Positions 17,555 through 28,351 of a stretch of DNA of 64,000 nt are shown in pieces. The stretch's first letter is position 1. The number at the start of each line of letters is the position of its first letter. The notes beneath the pieces are model-generated. The model was not told where the DNA came from. It saw only the letters and a list, made by a program, of their open reading frames with translations, and did not search any database. A program made the translations under genes and the position numbers. The stretch comes from Candidatus Pantoea gossypiicola (lineage in GTDB: Bacteria; Pseudomonadota; Gammaproteobacteria; Enterobacterales; Enterobacteriaceae). The DNA is taken from the NCBI RefSeq assembly GCF_008632075.1, contig NZ_VWVM01000009.1, positions 1 through 64,000 on the forward strand. The letters run 5' to 3'.

Positions 17555-19120
17555 CTACCCTTCCCGGCTCGCCAGATACGCTTCAAAATCCAGCTTATCA
17601 TTCGCTTCCAGCTGCTGCTGTGCAGCAACAGACGCCTGCGCCTGACGCGTGAAATCGTCTTCTGTCAGCACTTCCAGCGGCTCTTCGCAGAGCAGATGGC
17701 GATACTGTTCAGCCAGCGCCACCCCTGTTCCGGTGACACCATTGTCCTTCATTGCCTGAAGGATACGCGCCGAGTAGGTTAGCTCAGGATCGTCGAACGA
17801 TGCTACCAGTTGATCGCAAACCTGCTGATATTCCGTGCTGTCCTGATTATGACTGTCTAAAACTTCAGCAACCCGACGCAGATCGGCAAACAGGGTCTTG
17901 CCTACTTCCACCAGCGAATGTTCCGCTTCTCCGCATCCTACTGCAATTTTTTGATCCGGCTTACGCCCTTCCAGCACCACCCGGTTCCAGTTTTTACGGG
18001 TGCATTGCAGCTCATCGGCACTCATTTCCGGCGCATCCGCCAGGGTACACCAGATCAGGAACAGATCGAGGAAGCGAACCTGATTCTCGTCAACGCCGAT
18101 GGCAGAGAACGGGTTGATATCCAGCGAGCGCACTTCAATGTATTCAATGCCGCCACGCAGCAGCGCATCTGAAGGTGCTTCACCCGAACGCGTCACACGC
18201 TTAGGCCGGATGGGCGCATAGAGCTCGTTCTCAATCTGCAGCACATTGGTGTTGAGCTGCAGCCAGTTACCGTCGGCATCTTTGGTCCCCATCGCCGCAT
18301 ACTCTTCTGACGGCGTCCTGATGGCTTTCTTCAGCGCAGTGACATACCCTTCCAGCGAGTTAAACGTGATGCCCAGAGCGCTCTGCGATTTATTGGTATA
18401 GCCTAAATCGCTCAGACGCAGCGAGGTGGCGTACGGCAGCCACATAGTATCTTTGTCATTGGTTTCGAAAGGCAGCGCGCTCTCACGCCCCTGCAGGAAG
18501 CTTGAGCTGATAGCTGGCGATGCGCCAAACAGATACGGGATTACCCAGCCGAAGCGATAATAGTTGCGGATCAGCCGCAGATAACCCGCCGAAATCGTCT
18601 CTTTTCCGCTTTCCTGATCTTTCACGTCAGCCCACTCCTGCCAGAATGAGAGCGGCAGCGAGAAGTTATAGTGAATGCCGGAGATAGTCTGCATCAACGC
18701 GCCGTAACGGTTTTTCAGGCCTTCGCGGTAGAGGGTCTTCATCTTGCCGATATTGGAGGTGCCATATTGCGCCAGCTCAATATTATCCGCGTCGTCAATC
18801 TCGCACGGCATACTGAAAGGCCACATGCGTTCATCACCCAGTTCACGGGCGACGTGACGGTGAATATCGCGCAGGAAGGCCAGCATATGATCGATGCTGT
18901 GATCCACTGGCGTAATAAATTCCAGCAATGTTTCGGCAAAATCAGTGGTGATCCAGTCATGTTTCAGCGCCGAGCCCAGAGATTCCGGGTGGCCGGTTTT
19001 TGCCAGATTGCCATTTTCCTGTACACGCAGCGTTTCACGCTCGATGCCACGGCCAATACCTTTCAGGGCATTAGGATGCGCTTCCAGCCAGGAGAGCGCT
19101 TTAGATACGTCCGGGATCAC
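17555..19120 (-). CDS. gshA: Glutamate-cysteine ligase
   Basis: First enzyme of glutathione synthesis, joining Glu and Cys with ATP. The 521-aa protein is of the gamma-proteobacterial GshA type: GIERETLRV (about 23-31), the ATP-site region [24 protein letters not shown] (about 130-145) and RSLDINPF near 330. I start at GTG 19120 ([13 protein letters not shown]), preceded by GGGGGGG four bases upstream and matching the E. coli start. An ATG at 19162 (MLNKNKLL) would add 14 residues. It follows yqaA by 73 bp and ends next to the micA terminator. Confidence 0.95.
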   Translation of the reverse strand: MIPDVSKALSWLEAHPNALKGIGRGIERETLRVQENGNLAKTGHPESLGSALKHDWITTDFAETLLEFITPVDHSIDHMLAFLRDIHRHVARELGDERMWPFSMPCEIDDADNIELAQYGTSNIGKMKTLYREGLKNRYGALMQTISGIHYNFSLPLSFWQEWADVKDQESGKETISAGYLRLIRNYYRFGWVIPYLFGASPAISSSFLQGRESALPFETNDKDTMWLPYATSLRLSDLGYTNKSQSALGITFNSLEGYVTALKKAIRTPSEEYAAMGTKDADGNWLQLNTNVLQIENELYAPIRPKRVTRSGEAPSDALLRGGIEYIEVRSLDINPFSAIGVDENQVRFLDLFLIWCTLADAPEMSADELQCTRKNWNRVVLEGRKPDQKIAVGCGEAEHSLVEVGKTLFADLRRVAEVLDSHNQDSTEYQQVCDQLVASFDDPELTYSARILQAMKDNGVTGTGVALAEQYRHLLCEEPLEVLTEDDFTRQAQASVAAQQQLEANDKLDFEAYLASREG

Positions 19121-19193
19121 ATTACCCCCCCGCTGTGATAATAATTTATTTTTGTTCAGCATAATGTTAACCGTAGCCTCGAATCTGTGCGAA

Positions 19194-19622
19194 TCAATGC
19201 CACCATTGCATACCCTGTAATGTGGCAGTCGCGATAACGATATAACGCAGTGTTTTGCCGACGGCGAGAAACAGCATCGCGGGTAGCCAGGCGAAACGCA
19301 ACCAGCCTGCGAGAACGCAGAGCAGATCACCTATCACCGGCAGCCAGCTGAATAATAGTGCTGCAGGTCCCAGTCGGTGCAACCACGTCATTGCTGTGTC
19401 ATGCCATCGCCCCTGACGTTTTAGCGGCAGCAAGCGACCAATAAGAATGTTGGTTAAGCCGCCCAGGGTGTTTCCCAGGGATGCGGCCAAAAGCAACCCG
19501 TAAACTGATGTCTTTTTTGCTATTAATAGTGCTATCAGCAATGCTTCAGAACTTCCCGGCAGGAGCGTCGCACTCAGAAAACTGCTGCCGAACATCGAGG
19601 CATAGGTAAGAACGTCACTCAC
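19194..19622 (-). CDS. yqaA: YqaA family (DedA-like) inner membrane protein
   Basis: A 142-aa membrane protein with about four hydrophobic segments, in the SNARE-associated/DedA-like family. [22 protein letters not shown] and [17 protein letters not shown] correspond to the E. coli YqaA re-entrant loop regions. DedA relatives are lipid carriers or flippases, but the role of YqaA itself is not settled. It overlaps yqaB by four bases (ATGA), so the two are translationally coupled. Confidence 0.92.
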   Translation of the reverse strand: MSDVLTYASMFGSSFLSATLLPGSSEALLIALLIAKKTSVYGLLLAASLGNTLGGLTNILIGRLLPLKRQGRWHDTAMTWLHRLGPAALLFSWLPVIGDLLCVLAGWLRFAWLPAMLFLAVGKTLRYIVIATATLQGMQWWH

Positions 19623-20185
19623 AGTAAGCGGACATCCACCACGTCCATGCCTGCCGCCTTCGCAGCCTGAACGCCAAAGTCAGCATCCTCGAACACCACA
19701 CAACGTGCCGGCGCGACACCCATCAGCTCAGCGCAGCGTAAGAAGGTTTCAGGCTCAGGCTTATGACGCTGAACGTCGTCAGCGCCGACAACTGCAGAAA
19801 AGAGCTCACGCACGCCCAGCTGCGTCAGTAACGCCTCTGCCATGTTGTGTTCGCTTCCGGTACCCACCGCCATCGGACGACGCCCGTGATACGCTTTTAC
19901 CACCTCCATTAAAGGCAGCGGCTTAACGTTTTCCAGCAGCATCGCTTCCACAGCAGCGGTTTTTTCTGCGGCAAGAAGATGAGGGTCGTGTGACGACTGA
20001 TTGGTTTCAATGATGAACTGCGCAAGCCGCCAGGCGGGAGCGCCATTGAAGTCGATAATACGAGCTTCATCCAGCGTTAATCCATAACGCGCCAGTACCT
20101 GACGCCACGCTTTTCGATGTGTCGGCTCAGTATCAAGAATCGTGCCGTCCATATCGAAAATCAGGGCGTCATATTGATCGTACAT
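19619..20185 (-). CDS. yqaB: Fructose-1-phosphatase-like HAD hydrolase YqaB
   Basis: HAD-superfamily phosphatase, 188 aa as in E. coli, where YqaB acts best on fructose 1-phosphate and 6-phosphogluconate. Motifs: FDMDGTILDTEP (nucleophile Asp near 12), VGTGSE (motif II), KPEPETF (motif III Lys), VFEDADFG (motif IV). I start at ATG 20185 (MYDQYDALIF) with GGAG five bases upstream; five more codons are open but unlikely. It heads a run with yqaA and probably gshA. Confidence 0.94.
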   Translation of the reverse strand: MYDQYDALIFDMDGTILDTEPTHRKAWRQVLARYGLTLDEARIIDFNGAPAWRLAQFIIETNQSSHDPHLLAAEKTAAVEAMLLENVKPLPLMEVVKAYHGRRPMAVGTGSEHNMAEALLTQLGVRELFSAVVGADDVQRHKPEPETFLRCAELMGVAPARCVVFEDADFGVQAAKAAGMDVVDVRLL

Positions 20186-20631
20186 TGTCACTCCGGACAT
20201 CCACCAAATGAGACATTACTTTAGCCTAATGTGGACAGGTTGTCGCCAGGGGGGATGAACAGCAAATGCTTTGAAAGCATTAACAATTTTTGTTTTCAGA
20301 TAAAGGTGATCGTGCGCGGCCAGTGATAACAGTGCGAATTTTAAGCGAATTTTTTACATTCTTTTGGCTGACAGGCTGCGGGGGACGGGCGTGGGCAGCA
20401 AAACAGAGAGTGCTGACGCGTGAGACAGGCGCTGTAATTCGCTTAAGTCAGAATGATGAATCAGTGAGGCGGGTTAAGCAGAAAAACAGTATGGGTAAAG
20501 CCAGAGGGAAACTGCTGGGGGAGTTCCTGAAACGTTTTTAGCTTTGGGGCACAGGCGGTTACTGATGCGGCAGTAAGGAGTTTAGTGAGTTCTTAGCGAT
20601 GATACATTGAGGGTTTATGAGAGAACAAAGA
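20186..20631. other. Intergenic region between yqaB and the tRNA operon
   Basis: 446 bp with no supported gene. It should hold the yqaB promoter (minus) and the end of the tRNA transcript. A short open frame on the plus strand (20290-20541) has biased, low-complexity composition and no ribosome site, so I reject it. I see no clear intrinsic terminator for the tRNA operon. Confidence 0.6.
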
Positions 20632-20765
20632 TGGTGCATCCAGGAGGATTACTCAGCTTGCGCTTCGCCCTGTGGGCCGTTGCTAAAGCAACGTTATCCT
20701 CCTTAGTGCGGCCTGAACGCTAATCACGTCATGACACACTGAGGCACTGACCATATTGGAGAATA
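20632..20765 (-). repeat. tRNA-remnant repeat, copy 3
   Basis: 134-bp element directly downstream of the third tRNA-Arg. On the minus strand it ends with AATCCTCCTGGATGCACCA (20632-20650), an exact copy of the last 19 nt of tRNA-Arg. It contains an AGGAGGAT/ATCCTCCT pair that encloses a CGTTGC-TTTA-GCAACG hairpin. The two other copies (20928-21061, 21216-21349) are nearly identical. Confidence 0.9.
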
Positions 20766-20842
20766 TGGTGCATCCAGGAGGATTCGAACCTCCGACCGCT
20801 CGGTTCGTAGCCGAGTACTCTATCCAGCTGAGCTATGGATGC
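20766..20842 (-). tRNA. tRNA-Arg(ACG), copy 3
   Basis: 77 nt, starting GCATCCATAGCTCAGC and ending with an encoded CCA. The anticodon loop CTACGAA gives ACG (A34 is normally deaminated to inosine), reading CGU/CGC/CGA. T arm GGAGGTTCGAATCCTCC. It is identical to the two other copies. Confidence 0.97.
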
Positions 20843-20927
20843 ATTGGGATCTATCTTTTGGGGTCTGTCTTTTGAGGTACAACTTTTAATGGAATTACAG
20901 AAACCAACCTGAGGATGTTACAAAGAA

Positions 20928-21061
20928 TGGTGCATCCAGGAGGATTACTCAGCTTGCGCTTCGCCCTGCGGGCCGTTGCTAAAGCAACGTTATCCTCCTT
21001 AGTGCGGCCTGAACGCTAATTACGTCATGACACACTGAGGCACTAACCATATTGCAGAATA
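20928..21061 (-). repeat. tRNA-remnant repeat, copy 2
   Basis: 134-bp element downstream of the second tRNA-Arg, ending with the 19-nt tRNA 3' remnant at 20928-20946. It differs from copy 3 at only a few bases, for example near 20970 and 21020. Confidence 0.9.
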
Positions 21062-21138
21062 TGGTGCATCCAGGAGGATTCGAACCTCCGACCGCTCGGT
21101 TCGTAGCCGAGTACTCTATCCAGCTGAGCTATGGATGC
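21062..21138 (-). tRNA. tRNA-Arg(ACG), copy 2
   Basis: 77 nt, the same sequence as the other copies, with encoded CCA and anticodon ACG. Together with copies 1 and 3 it corresponds to the argVYZQ cluster of E. coli, which has four copies. Confidence 0.97.
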
Positions 21139-21215
21139 ATAAATCTAATTCTTGTACAACGCAGGGTACTAACTACTCACCATGAAAGGAATTGCTAATT
21201 CACTTTGTTTTTCGA

Positions 21216-21349
21216 TGGTGCATCCAGGAGGATTACTCAGCTTGCGCTTCGCCCTTCGGGCCGTTGCTAATGCAACGTTATCCTCCTTAGTGCGGCCTGA
21301 ACGCTAATGCGTCATGTCACACCGAGGCACATCTCCATATTCGAAAATA
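21216..21349 (-). repeat. tRNA-remnant repeat, copy 1
   Basis: 134-bp element downstream of the first tRNA-Arg, ending with the 19-nt tRNA 3' remnant at 21216-21234. It has the most substitutions of the three (for example around 21260-21280), yet the inner hairpins remain. Confidence 0.9.
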
Positions 21350-21426
21350 TGGTGCATCCAGGAGGATTCGAACCTCCGACCGCTCGGTTCGTAGCCGAGT
21401 ACTCTATCCAGCTGAGCTATGGATGC
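21350..21426 (-). tRNA. tRNA-Arg(ACG), copy 1
   Basis: 77 nt with encoded CCA and anticodon ACG. It is the first Arg tRNA of the operon, separated from tRNA-Ser by only eight bases. Confidence 0.97.
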
Positions 21427-21434
21427 ATCGAAAA

Positions 21435-21527
21435 TGGCGGTGAGGGAGGGATTCGAACCCTCGATACAGCTTTTGACCGTATACTCCCTTAGCAGGGGAG
21501 CGCCTTCAGCCTCTCGGCCACCTCACC
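21435..21527 (-). tRNA. serV: tRNA-Ser(GCU)
   Basis: 93 nt starting GGTGAGGTGGCCGAGAGG, with the long variable arm of class II tRNAs (GTATACGGTCAAAAGCTGTA region), anticodon loop CTGCTAA (GCU, reading AGU/AGC) and encoded CCA. It is first in the transcript, as serV precedes the Arg tRNAs in E. coli. Confidence 0.97.
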
Positions 21528-21590
21528 TTACGCTTTCTTTCGAACCGTGCGTCTGAACTTGTTTCTGCTCATCGGCACTGCGTGGCGCAC

Positions 21591-21618
21591 ATATTACTTT
21601 CCCGGACTTTTAAGTCAA
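21591..21618 (-). promoter_or_regulatory. tRNA operon promoter
   Basis: On the minus strand -35 TTGACT (21613-21618), 16-bp spacer and -10 TAATAT (21591-21596), followed by a G+C-rich discriminator (GTGCGCC). This is the pattern of a strong, stringently controlled stable-RNA promoter. The leader to tRNA-Ser is about 60 nt. Confidence 0.8.
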
Positions 21619-21777
21619 ACAATTTTTCCGAAACTTTGTTTGATTGAGCAAATCACACACAATTGGGACAAAATGGCGACAAAAAGAGTGAATTATCAAC
21701 AATGAAAGGTGATGTCGTTAACGAAACAGGGAAGAGAAAGCTGAAAAGAAAAGGAGGGATTTTTACAGAAAGCGGTA

Positions 21778-21808
21778 GCGCCTCGCACAGGTGCGAGACG
21801 CTGAATCC
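21778..21808 (-). terminator. Hairpin after csrA
   Basis: On the minus strand GCGTCTCGCA and TGTGCGAGGCGC can pair just after the csrA stop. The T run is poor (CTTTCTGT), so it may protect the 3' end or terminate weakly. Confidence 0.5.
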
Positions 21809-21809
21809 G

Positions 21810-21995
21810 TTAAACGCTGGTTTGTTGCGTTTTTTCAGCCTGGATGCGTTGATAGATCTCTTCGCGATGCACAGACACTTCTTTCGGCGCGTTAACCCCT
21901 ATACGAACCTGGTTACCCTTAACACCCAGCACCGTTACAGTTACCTCATCACCGATCATGAGGGTTTCACCAACTCGACGAGTTAGAATAAGCAT
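21810..21995 (-). CDS. csrA: Carbon storage regulator CsrA
   Basis: Homodimeric RNA-binding protein that blocks or stabilises mRNAs at GGA motifs and controls glycogen, motility and biofilm genes. The 61-aa sequence matches E. coli CsrA over residues 1-55 ([23 protein letters not shown] contacts Leu4 and Arg44 are kept). The C-terminal tail differs slightly. A strong site, AAGGAG, lies six bases before the ATG. Position between alaS and the serV-arg tRNAs is conserved. Confidence 0.98.
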   Translation of the reverse strand: MLILTRRVGETLMIGDEVTVTVLGVKGNQVRIGVNAPKEVSVHREEIYQRIQAEKTQQTSV

Positions 21996-22188
21996 TCTTT
22001 GCTCCTTGAAAGATTAAAAGAGTCGGGCTTGTACAGGCTCCCGGCATTATCCATCATTTAACGCTGCACATTGACTATGAGAAATACACCAATGCACATC
22101 GATGCGCCAATACATTCTGCTGATAGTTAGTTTAGCCGAAATACACTACATCAACCTGACTTTGTCATTTGCTGTTTTAGCATCGTAT

Positions 22189-22224
22189 TAAAAAGCGCCG
22201 GAACCGGAGTTCTGACGCTTTTTA
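22189..22224 (-). terminator. Terminator of alaS
   Basis: On the minus strand AAAAAGCG and CGCTTTTT flank a longer, imperfect stem (22190-22224), about 20 bp after the alaS stop. Confidence 0.75.
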
Positions 22225-22243
22225 CAATGCCTTGTTCTATGTG

Positions 22244-24871
22244 TTACAGGCGGCTGTTAACCCAGCTCTCAACCCCTGCCAGAGCGCTTTTCAGCGCTTC
22301 AGCATCAGTACCACCCGCTTGTGCCATATCAGGACGGCCACCGCCCTTCCCGCCAACCTGCTGTGCCAGACCGGCAATCAACTCACCCGCTTTAACACGG
22401 TCAGTCAGATCTTTGGTCACACCCGCAATCAGTGACACCTTACCTTCAGCAACTGTCGCCAGCACAATAATCGCCGATCCCAGCTGATTCTTAAGATCAT
22501 CAACCATGGTACGCAACATTTTAGGCTCGACGTTGTTGAGCTCACTGACCAGCAGTTTCACTCCCTTAACGTCGATGGCATTGCTGCTCAGTGAGGCACT
22601 CTCCTGCGCGGCCTGCTGATCGCGCAGTTGCTGCAACTCCTTCTCCAGAGCGCGTACATGATCGACCAGACCACGCACTTTCTCGTTGAGGTTGCTGCTG
22701 TTCGCTTTAACCAGTTGCGCAAGATCCTGCAGCTGGCTGCTCTGCGCATTGACCTGTGCCAGCGCCCCTTCACCGGTAATGGCTTCGATACGACGGATGC
22801 CTGCCGCCGTTCCTGACTCAGCCTGAATACGGAACAGGCCGATATCACCCGTGCGCGCAGCATGCGTACCCCCGCACAGCTCAACAGAGAAATCACCCAT
22901 GGTCAGAACGCGTACGCGCTGATCATATTTCTCGCCAAACAGTGCCATTGCACCCTTAGACTTCGCCGCATCAAGATCCATCACTTCAGTTTCAACCGGC
23001 AGGTTGCGACGAATCTGCGCATTGACAATATCTTCGACCTGACGAATCTCCTGTGGTTTCATCGCTTCAAAATGCGAGAAGTCGAAACGCAGGTATTTGT
23101 CATTAACCAGCGAGCCTTTCTGCGCCACATGCTCACCTAAAACCTGACGCAATGCGGCATGCAATAAGTGGGTCGCAGAGTGGTTAAGACGGATGCGCGC
23201 ACGACGTGCCGCATCAACCTGGGCCTCAAGGCGATCTCCGATACGCAACTGCCCTGCGGTCAGCTTACCGACATGACCGATTGCCTGACCATATTTTTGT
23301 GTATCCTGGACGCTAAATTCAGCATTCTTCCCTTTCAGCAGACCGGTATCGCCTACCTGACCACCGGATTCGCCATAGAATGGGGTTTCATCCAGCACGA
23401 CTACAGCATCCTGACCTGCGGTCACTTCATCAACCGCCTCACCCGCAACGTAGAGCGCTTTCACCGTGGCGGTCAGATCAAGCTGGTCGTAGCCTTTGAA
23501 GGAAGAGGCGGCATCAATGCGAATCACGTTGCTGTAATCAGCGGCGAAGCCACTTGCTTCACGTGCGCGCTGACGCTGCTGTTCCATCGCCTGCTCAAAG
23601 CCCGCCTCATCAATTCTCAGGTTGCGTTCGCGGCAGACGTCAGCCGTTAAATCAGCCGGGAAGCCAAAGGTATCGTAAAGACGGAAGACGATTTCGCCAT
23701 TGAGCGTGTCGCCCTGCAGTTTTTCCAGCTCTTCGTCTAACAGGGCCAGTCCGCGCTCCAGCGTTCTGGCAAACTGATCCTCTTCGCTTTTCAGCACCTG
23801 CTCAACCTGAGCCTGCTGACGCTGTAACTCTTCGCCCGCAGCCCCCATAACCTCAACCAGTGGCGCAACCAGCTTATAGAAGAAAGCCTCTTTGGCACCC
23901 AGCATGTTGCCATGACGTACGGCACGACGAATGATACGACGCAGCACGTAACCACGGTTCTCATTTGACGGAATCACGCCATCGGCAATCAGGAAAGCAC
24001 AGGAGCGAATATGGTCGGCAATCACACGCAGCGATTTATTACTCAGATCGGTTGCGCCGGTAACCTGTGCCACAGCCTGAATCAGTTTCTGGAACAGGTC
24101 GATTTCATAGTTGGAGTTGACGTGTTGCAGAACGGCAGAAATACGCTCAAGGCCCATTCCGGTATCAACCGACGGTTTTGGCAGCGGCAGCATAGTGCCA
24201 TCAGCCTGACGGTTGAATTGCATAAAGACGATGTTCCAGATCTCAATATAACGGTCACCATCTTCTTCCGGGCTGCCCGGAGGGCCACCCCAGATGTGAT
24301 CGCCATGATCGTAGAAAATTTCACTGCACGGACCACAAGGACCGGTATCGCCCATCTGCCAGAAGTTATCTGACGCGTACGCGCTGCCCTTGTTGTCGCC
24401 GATGCGGATAATGCGCTCGCGTGGCACGCCGATTTCATCCGCCCAGATATTGTAGGCTTCATCATCGGTTTCATAGACCGTCACCCACAGACGCTCTTTC
24501 GGCAGGCTGAACCACTGTTCGCTCGTCAGCAGTTCCCAGGCAAAACCAATCGCCTCTTTCTTGAAGTAGTCACCAAAGCTGAAGTTACCCAGCATTTCAA
24601 AGAAGGTGTGGTGACGTGCGGTGTAGCCGACGTTTTCAAGATCGTTGTGTTTACCGCCTGCGCGAACGCAGCGCTGTGACGTGGTCGCACGTGTATAATC
24701 ACGTTTGTCCTGACCGAGGAACACATCTTTAAACTGGTTCATCCCGGCGTTAGTAAACAACAAGGTTGGATCGTTATTCGGTACGAGGGAGCTGCTGGTT
24801 ACAACCTCATGTCCCTTGCTATGAAAAAAGTCGAGAAACGCTTGACGGATCTCAGCAGTGCTCTTGCTCAT
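22244..24871 (-). CDS. alaS: Alanine--tRNA ligase
   Basis: Class II synthetase that charges tRNA-Ala and edits Ser and Gly mischarging. The 875-aa protein has the aminoacylation domain (about 1-460; motif-like [22 protein letters not shown]), the editing domain with zinc-type motif [14 protein letters not shown] (about 562) and [13 protein letters not shown] (about 666), and a C-Ala domain with an oligomerising tail. The start ([16 protein letters not shown]) matches E. coli. It lies upstream of csrA and downstream of recX, all on one strand. Confidence 0.98.
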   Translation of the reverse strand: MSKSTAEIRQAFLDFFHSKGHEVVTSSSLVPNNDPTLLFTNAGMNQFKDVFLGQDKRDYTRATTSQRCVRAGGKHNDLENVGYTARHHTFFEMLGNFSFGDYFKKEAIGFAWELLTSEQWFSLPKERLWVTVYETDDEAYNIWADEIGVPRERIIRIGDNKGSAYASDNFWQMGDTGPCGPCSEIFYDHGDHIWGGPPGSPEEDGDRYIEIWNIVFMQFNRQADGTMLPLPKPSVDTGMGLERISAVLQHVNSNYEIDLFQKLIQAVAQVTGATDLSNKSLRVIADHIRSCAFLIADGVIPSNENRGYVLRRIIRRAVRHGNMLGAKEAFFYKLVAPLVEVMGAAGEELQRQQAQVEQVLKSEEDQFARTLERGLALLDEELEKLQGDTLNGEIVFRLYDTFGFPADLTADVCRERNLRIDEAGFEQAMEQQRQRAREASGFAADYSNVIRIDAASSFKGYDQLDLTATVKALYVAGEAVDEVTAGQDAVVVLDETPFYGESGGQVGDTGLLKGKNAEFSVQDTQKYGQAIGHVGKLTAGQLRIGDRLEAQVDAARRARIRLNHSATHLLHAALRQVLGEHVAQKGSLVNDKYLRFDFSHFEAMKPQEIRQVEDIVNAQIRRNLPVETEVMDLDAAKSKGAMALFGEKYDQRVRVLTMGDFSVELCGGTHAARTGDIGLFRIQAESGTAAGIRRIEAITGEGALAQVNAQSSQLQDLAQLVKANSSNLNEKVRGLVDHVRALEKELQQLRDQQAAQESASLSSNAIDVKGVKLLVSELNNVEPKMLRTMVDDLKNQLGSAIIVLATVAEGKVSLIAGVTKDLTDRVKAGELIAGLAQQVGGKGGGRPDMAQAGGTDAEALKSALAGVESWVNSRL

Positions 24872-25004
24872 ATATGTCCTGGAATCACGCTAACGAACGT
24901 TCCCTCTGATCGGCGCGGCCACATTCTCGTGGTGCCTGATTAGCGGAACAAAAAGTGGGAATAAGATAAATTTTCTTCGTTGGGAAGTAAAATTACATCG
25001 GCTT

Positions 25005-25523
25005 TTAGTCATCAAAATTTCTGAAAATGGACTGGATATCGTCGGTCTGAAAGCCCTTCGACTGCAGATAGCGTAGTACTTTCGCCTTCTCTTTCCACTC
25101 TGTGGGCAGCGGATGTCCGAATTTTCGTTCAGCCAGCTGTGCGGCGCAGGCTGCCCAGTCAACCTCTGTCTCTTCCATCGCAATATCAATGGCTTCACGA
25201 TCGATGCCTTTCTGAGCCAGTTCAAGCCGTACGCGCTGCGACCCAAAACCTTTACGGCTTCGGCTCTGAATAAACCGATCGGTGAAACGCTCGTCGTTTA
25301 ACCAGCCGCTTTCCTGACACCAGTCCAGTACCTGCTCCAGCAGCGCTTCAGTGATAATTTCAGGCTCTTTTTTCTGCGCCCATGCGGCACGCTGAGCTGA
25401 CTGTTGCAGCTTACGGGATAACTCAGCACGGCTGTGGTCACGCTGACCCAGAATGCGCATCGCACGGTCAAGCAGACGAGAATAAGAGACAACATTGGGT
25501 TGGGGCTGAGAGGATTCAGTCAT
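25005..25523 (-). CDS. recX: RecA regulator RecX
   Basis: Small protein that binds along the RecA filament groove and inhibits its growth and coprotease activity. The 172-aa chain is built of three-helix repeats (RAMRILGQRDHSRAELSRKL, FIQSRSRKGFGSQRVRLEL). I start at ATG 25523 (MTESSQPQ), eight bases after AAGGTG; a GTG three codons earlier overlaps that site. It lies 121 bp after recA, so low expression by read-through of the recA terminator is likely, as in E. coli. Confidence 0.94.
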   Translation of the reverse strand: MTESSQPQPNVVSYSRLLDRAMRILGQRDHSRAELSRKLQQSAQRAAWAQKKEPEIITEALLEQVLDWCQESGWLNDERFTDRFIQSRSRKGFGSQRVRLELAQKGIDREAIDIAMEETEVDWAACAAQLAERKFGHPLPTEWKEKAKVLRYLQSKGFQTDDIQSIFRNFDD

Positions 25524-25602
25524 ACTGCGCACCTTCTAAAAACAGAGGGAGATTATGGCGACAGAACAGGACAGAGGGAAGGCAGGAAAAGTATCAGGGG
25601 GG

Positions 25603-25635
25603 ATAAAACAGCGGGAGAGGCTTTTGCCCCTCCCG
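25603..25635 (-). terminator. recA terminator
   Basis: On the minus strand GCGGGAGGGGC, an AAAA loop and GCCTCTCCCGC (one G-U pair) are followed by TGTTTTAT. It lies between recA and recX; leakage would supply RecX. Confidence 0.85.
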
Positions 25636-25644
25636 CATCAGAAA

Positions 25645-26727
<1,083 letters not shown>

Positions 26728-26780
26728 TCAAGCCGGGTAAACACGCACGCAGGGTGCCTGCACTCTTTCTGTTGCCGACA

Positions 26781-26808
26781 ATTATACTGTATAGTCATAC
26801 AGTATCAA
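26781..26808 (-). promoter_or_regulatory. recA promoter with LexA box
   Basis: On the minus strand -35 TTGATA (26803-26808) and -10 TATAAT (26781-26786) are 16 bp apart, and the spacer is filled by a LexA box, CTGT-N8-ACAG (26787-26802). The layout is the same as E. coli recA: repressor bound here occludes RNA polymerase. Confidence 0.95.
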
Positions 26809-26810
26809 GT

Positions 26811-27305
26811 TTAATTTGTCAGAAATTCGCCATACAGTTTCTGCAGGGCCCATGCCACCGACTGGCGGCGGACGGCATCACGATCACCGCTAAAATGCTG
26901 CTGAAAAGTCAATACGTTATCCTGCGGCCCGGCAAAGCCAAACCACACCGTGCCGACCGGTTTTTCTTCACTGCCGCCATCCGGGCCGGCAATGCCGCTG
27001 ACGGAGATCGCGTAGTCAGCCTGGGCTGCCTTGCGGGCACCCAGCGCCATCTCACGCACCACCGCATCACTCACCGCGCCATACTGCGCCAGCGAGTCAG
27101 ACTTAACATCCACCAGCTGCTGTTTCGCCTCATTACTGTAGGTCACAAAACCACGTTCGAACCAGGCGGAACTGCCGCTGATATCGGTAAAGACTTTGGC
27201 AATCCAGCCGCCCGTACAGGATTCCGCACAGGTTACGGTGGCATTACGCTGCTTCAGCTTCTCACCTATCTGCGCGCTTAACGCCTGCAATTGCTGATCG
27301 TCCAT
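26811..27305 (-). CDS. pncC: Nicotinamide-nucleotide amidase PncC
   Basis: Deamidates nicotinamide mononucleotide in NAD recycling. The 164-aa protein is the stand-alone CinA C-terminal domain type, with TCAESCTGGWIAK (about 24-36) and SGIAGPDGGSEEKPVGTVWF (about 103-122). I start at ATG 27305 (MDDQQLQAL), which has GGGAG nine bases upstream. It lies directly upstream of the recA promoter, as in E. coli. Confidence 0.95.
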   Translation of the reverse strand: MDDQQLQALSAQIGEKLKQRNATVTCAESCTGGWIAKVFTDISGSSAWFERGFVTYSNEAKQQLVDVKSDSLAQYGAVSDAVVREMALGARKAAQADYAISVSGIAGPDGGSEEKPVGTVWFGFAGPQDNVLTFQQHFSGDRDAVRRQSVAWALQKLYGEFLTN

Positions 27306-27373
27306 TACAACTCTCCCTTTGGTCGTGGGTTGAAGGTGGTGCAGAAAAACCACTTTTTCAAGGGCTATTATCA

Positions 27374-28186
27374 TTATTGCCCTGTTTTTGCAGCCTGCTT
27401 TCCAGCGCCATCACCTTTTTTCACTGCAACCATAAAAAGCCGCGGAAAGGCGAGCAGAATCTGACCATCGGCCTGAGCCGGATAAGCGGTAAGTAAGCGC
27501 TGATGATAATCAGACAGAAAAGACATCTGTTCAGACTCATTTAACATCGCCAGGAAAGGCCTCAGACCGGTCGCCTGTAACCAGCGGATAATCGCCTGTG
27601 CATCGGCCATCACGTGATAATAGGTGGTTCGCCAGATATCCACCTCACAGCCGGCCTGGGTCAGCAGATCATAATATTCGCCTGTAGAAAGCAGCTGTGT
27701 ACGTTCAGCGGCACTGGCACTCATGCGTAACGACCAGCGATCGGTAGCCGCCACCTCGCGCATCAGCTGGTGCGACGGCTCATTGAGGTTATCAGGCATC
27801 TGGATCGCCAGCACGCCCCCGGGTGCCAGCAGGCTAACCAGATGAGCAAATAGCGTGGCGTGATTATCCAGCCATTGCAGAGATGCGTTGGCATAAATCA
27901 CCTGCTGCGGCGCATCCGCCTGCCATGTGCGGATATCTGCCTGGACAAAACGGCAGTGCGGCAGACGTTCACGGGCCTGAGTTAGCATCGTCGCTGAACT
28001 GTCGAGCCCGGTGATCTGCGCCAGCGGCCAGGCATCGGCGAGCAGCTCGGTGCTGTTACCGGGTCCGCAGCCCAGATCGGTCACCTGTTCAACCTGTCCC
28101 AGGCTGATGCGCGCCAGCAGCTCGCGGGCTGGACGGGTTCGTTCCGCTTCAAATTTGCGATACAGCACGGGATCCCACTCTTTCAT
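27374..28186 (-). CDS. tam: Trans-aconitate 2-methyltransferase
   Basis: SAM-dependent enzyme that methylates trans-aconitate, an inhibitor of aconitase. The 270-aa chain has a class I methyltransferase fold: [15 protein letters not shown] (motif I, about 35-49), [16 protein letters not shown] and [12 protein letters not shown], all shared with E. coli Tam. The start at the second of two adjacent ATGs (28186) leaves AGAGG five bases upstream. It sits after pncC, unlike in E. coli, where tam is elsewhere. It is divergent from the aldolase gene. Confidence 0.88.
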   Translation of the reverse strand: MKEWDPVLYRKFEAERTRPARELLARISLGQVEQVTDLGCGPGNSTELLADAWPLAQITGLDSSATMLTQARERLPHCRFVQADIRTWQADAPQQVIYANASLQWLDNHATLFAHLVSLLAPGGVLAIQMPDNLNEPSHQLMREVAATDRWSLRMSASAAERTQLLSTGEYYDLLTQAGCEVDIWRTTYYHVMADAQAIIRWLQATGLRPFLAMLNESEQMSFLSDYHQRLLTAYPAQADGQILLAFPRLFMVAVKKGDGAGKQAAKTGQ

Positions 28187-28351
28187 CATCACCTCTCGCT
28201 CAGTTGTCAGAAGCATTCGCTTACTGAGACGGATGAAAGACAAAAAAGTGCGACCCGTTGCTCAATTCTTCATCTGGCGCTGGCAGAGACTGGCTGGAGT
28301 CATTAAGTTAAAACAGTGTTTCATTTTTAACATTTACTTCAGGAGTCAGCT

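Noticed and set aside
20290..20541. 83-residue open frame between yqaB and the tRNA operon
   Set aside because: No ribosome site, biased composition and no recognisable domain; likely chance.
20632..20650. Phage or island attachment site formed by the 19-nt tRNA 3' copy
   Set aside because: The copies recur after every tRNA-Arg within a tandem repeat, and no integrase or foreign cargo lies between them.
20632..21349. CRISPR array in the tRNA region
   Set aside because: Repeat units are whole tRNA genes and 134-bp elements with long uneven spacing, not short direct repeats with unique spacers; no cas genes.
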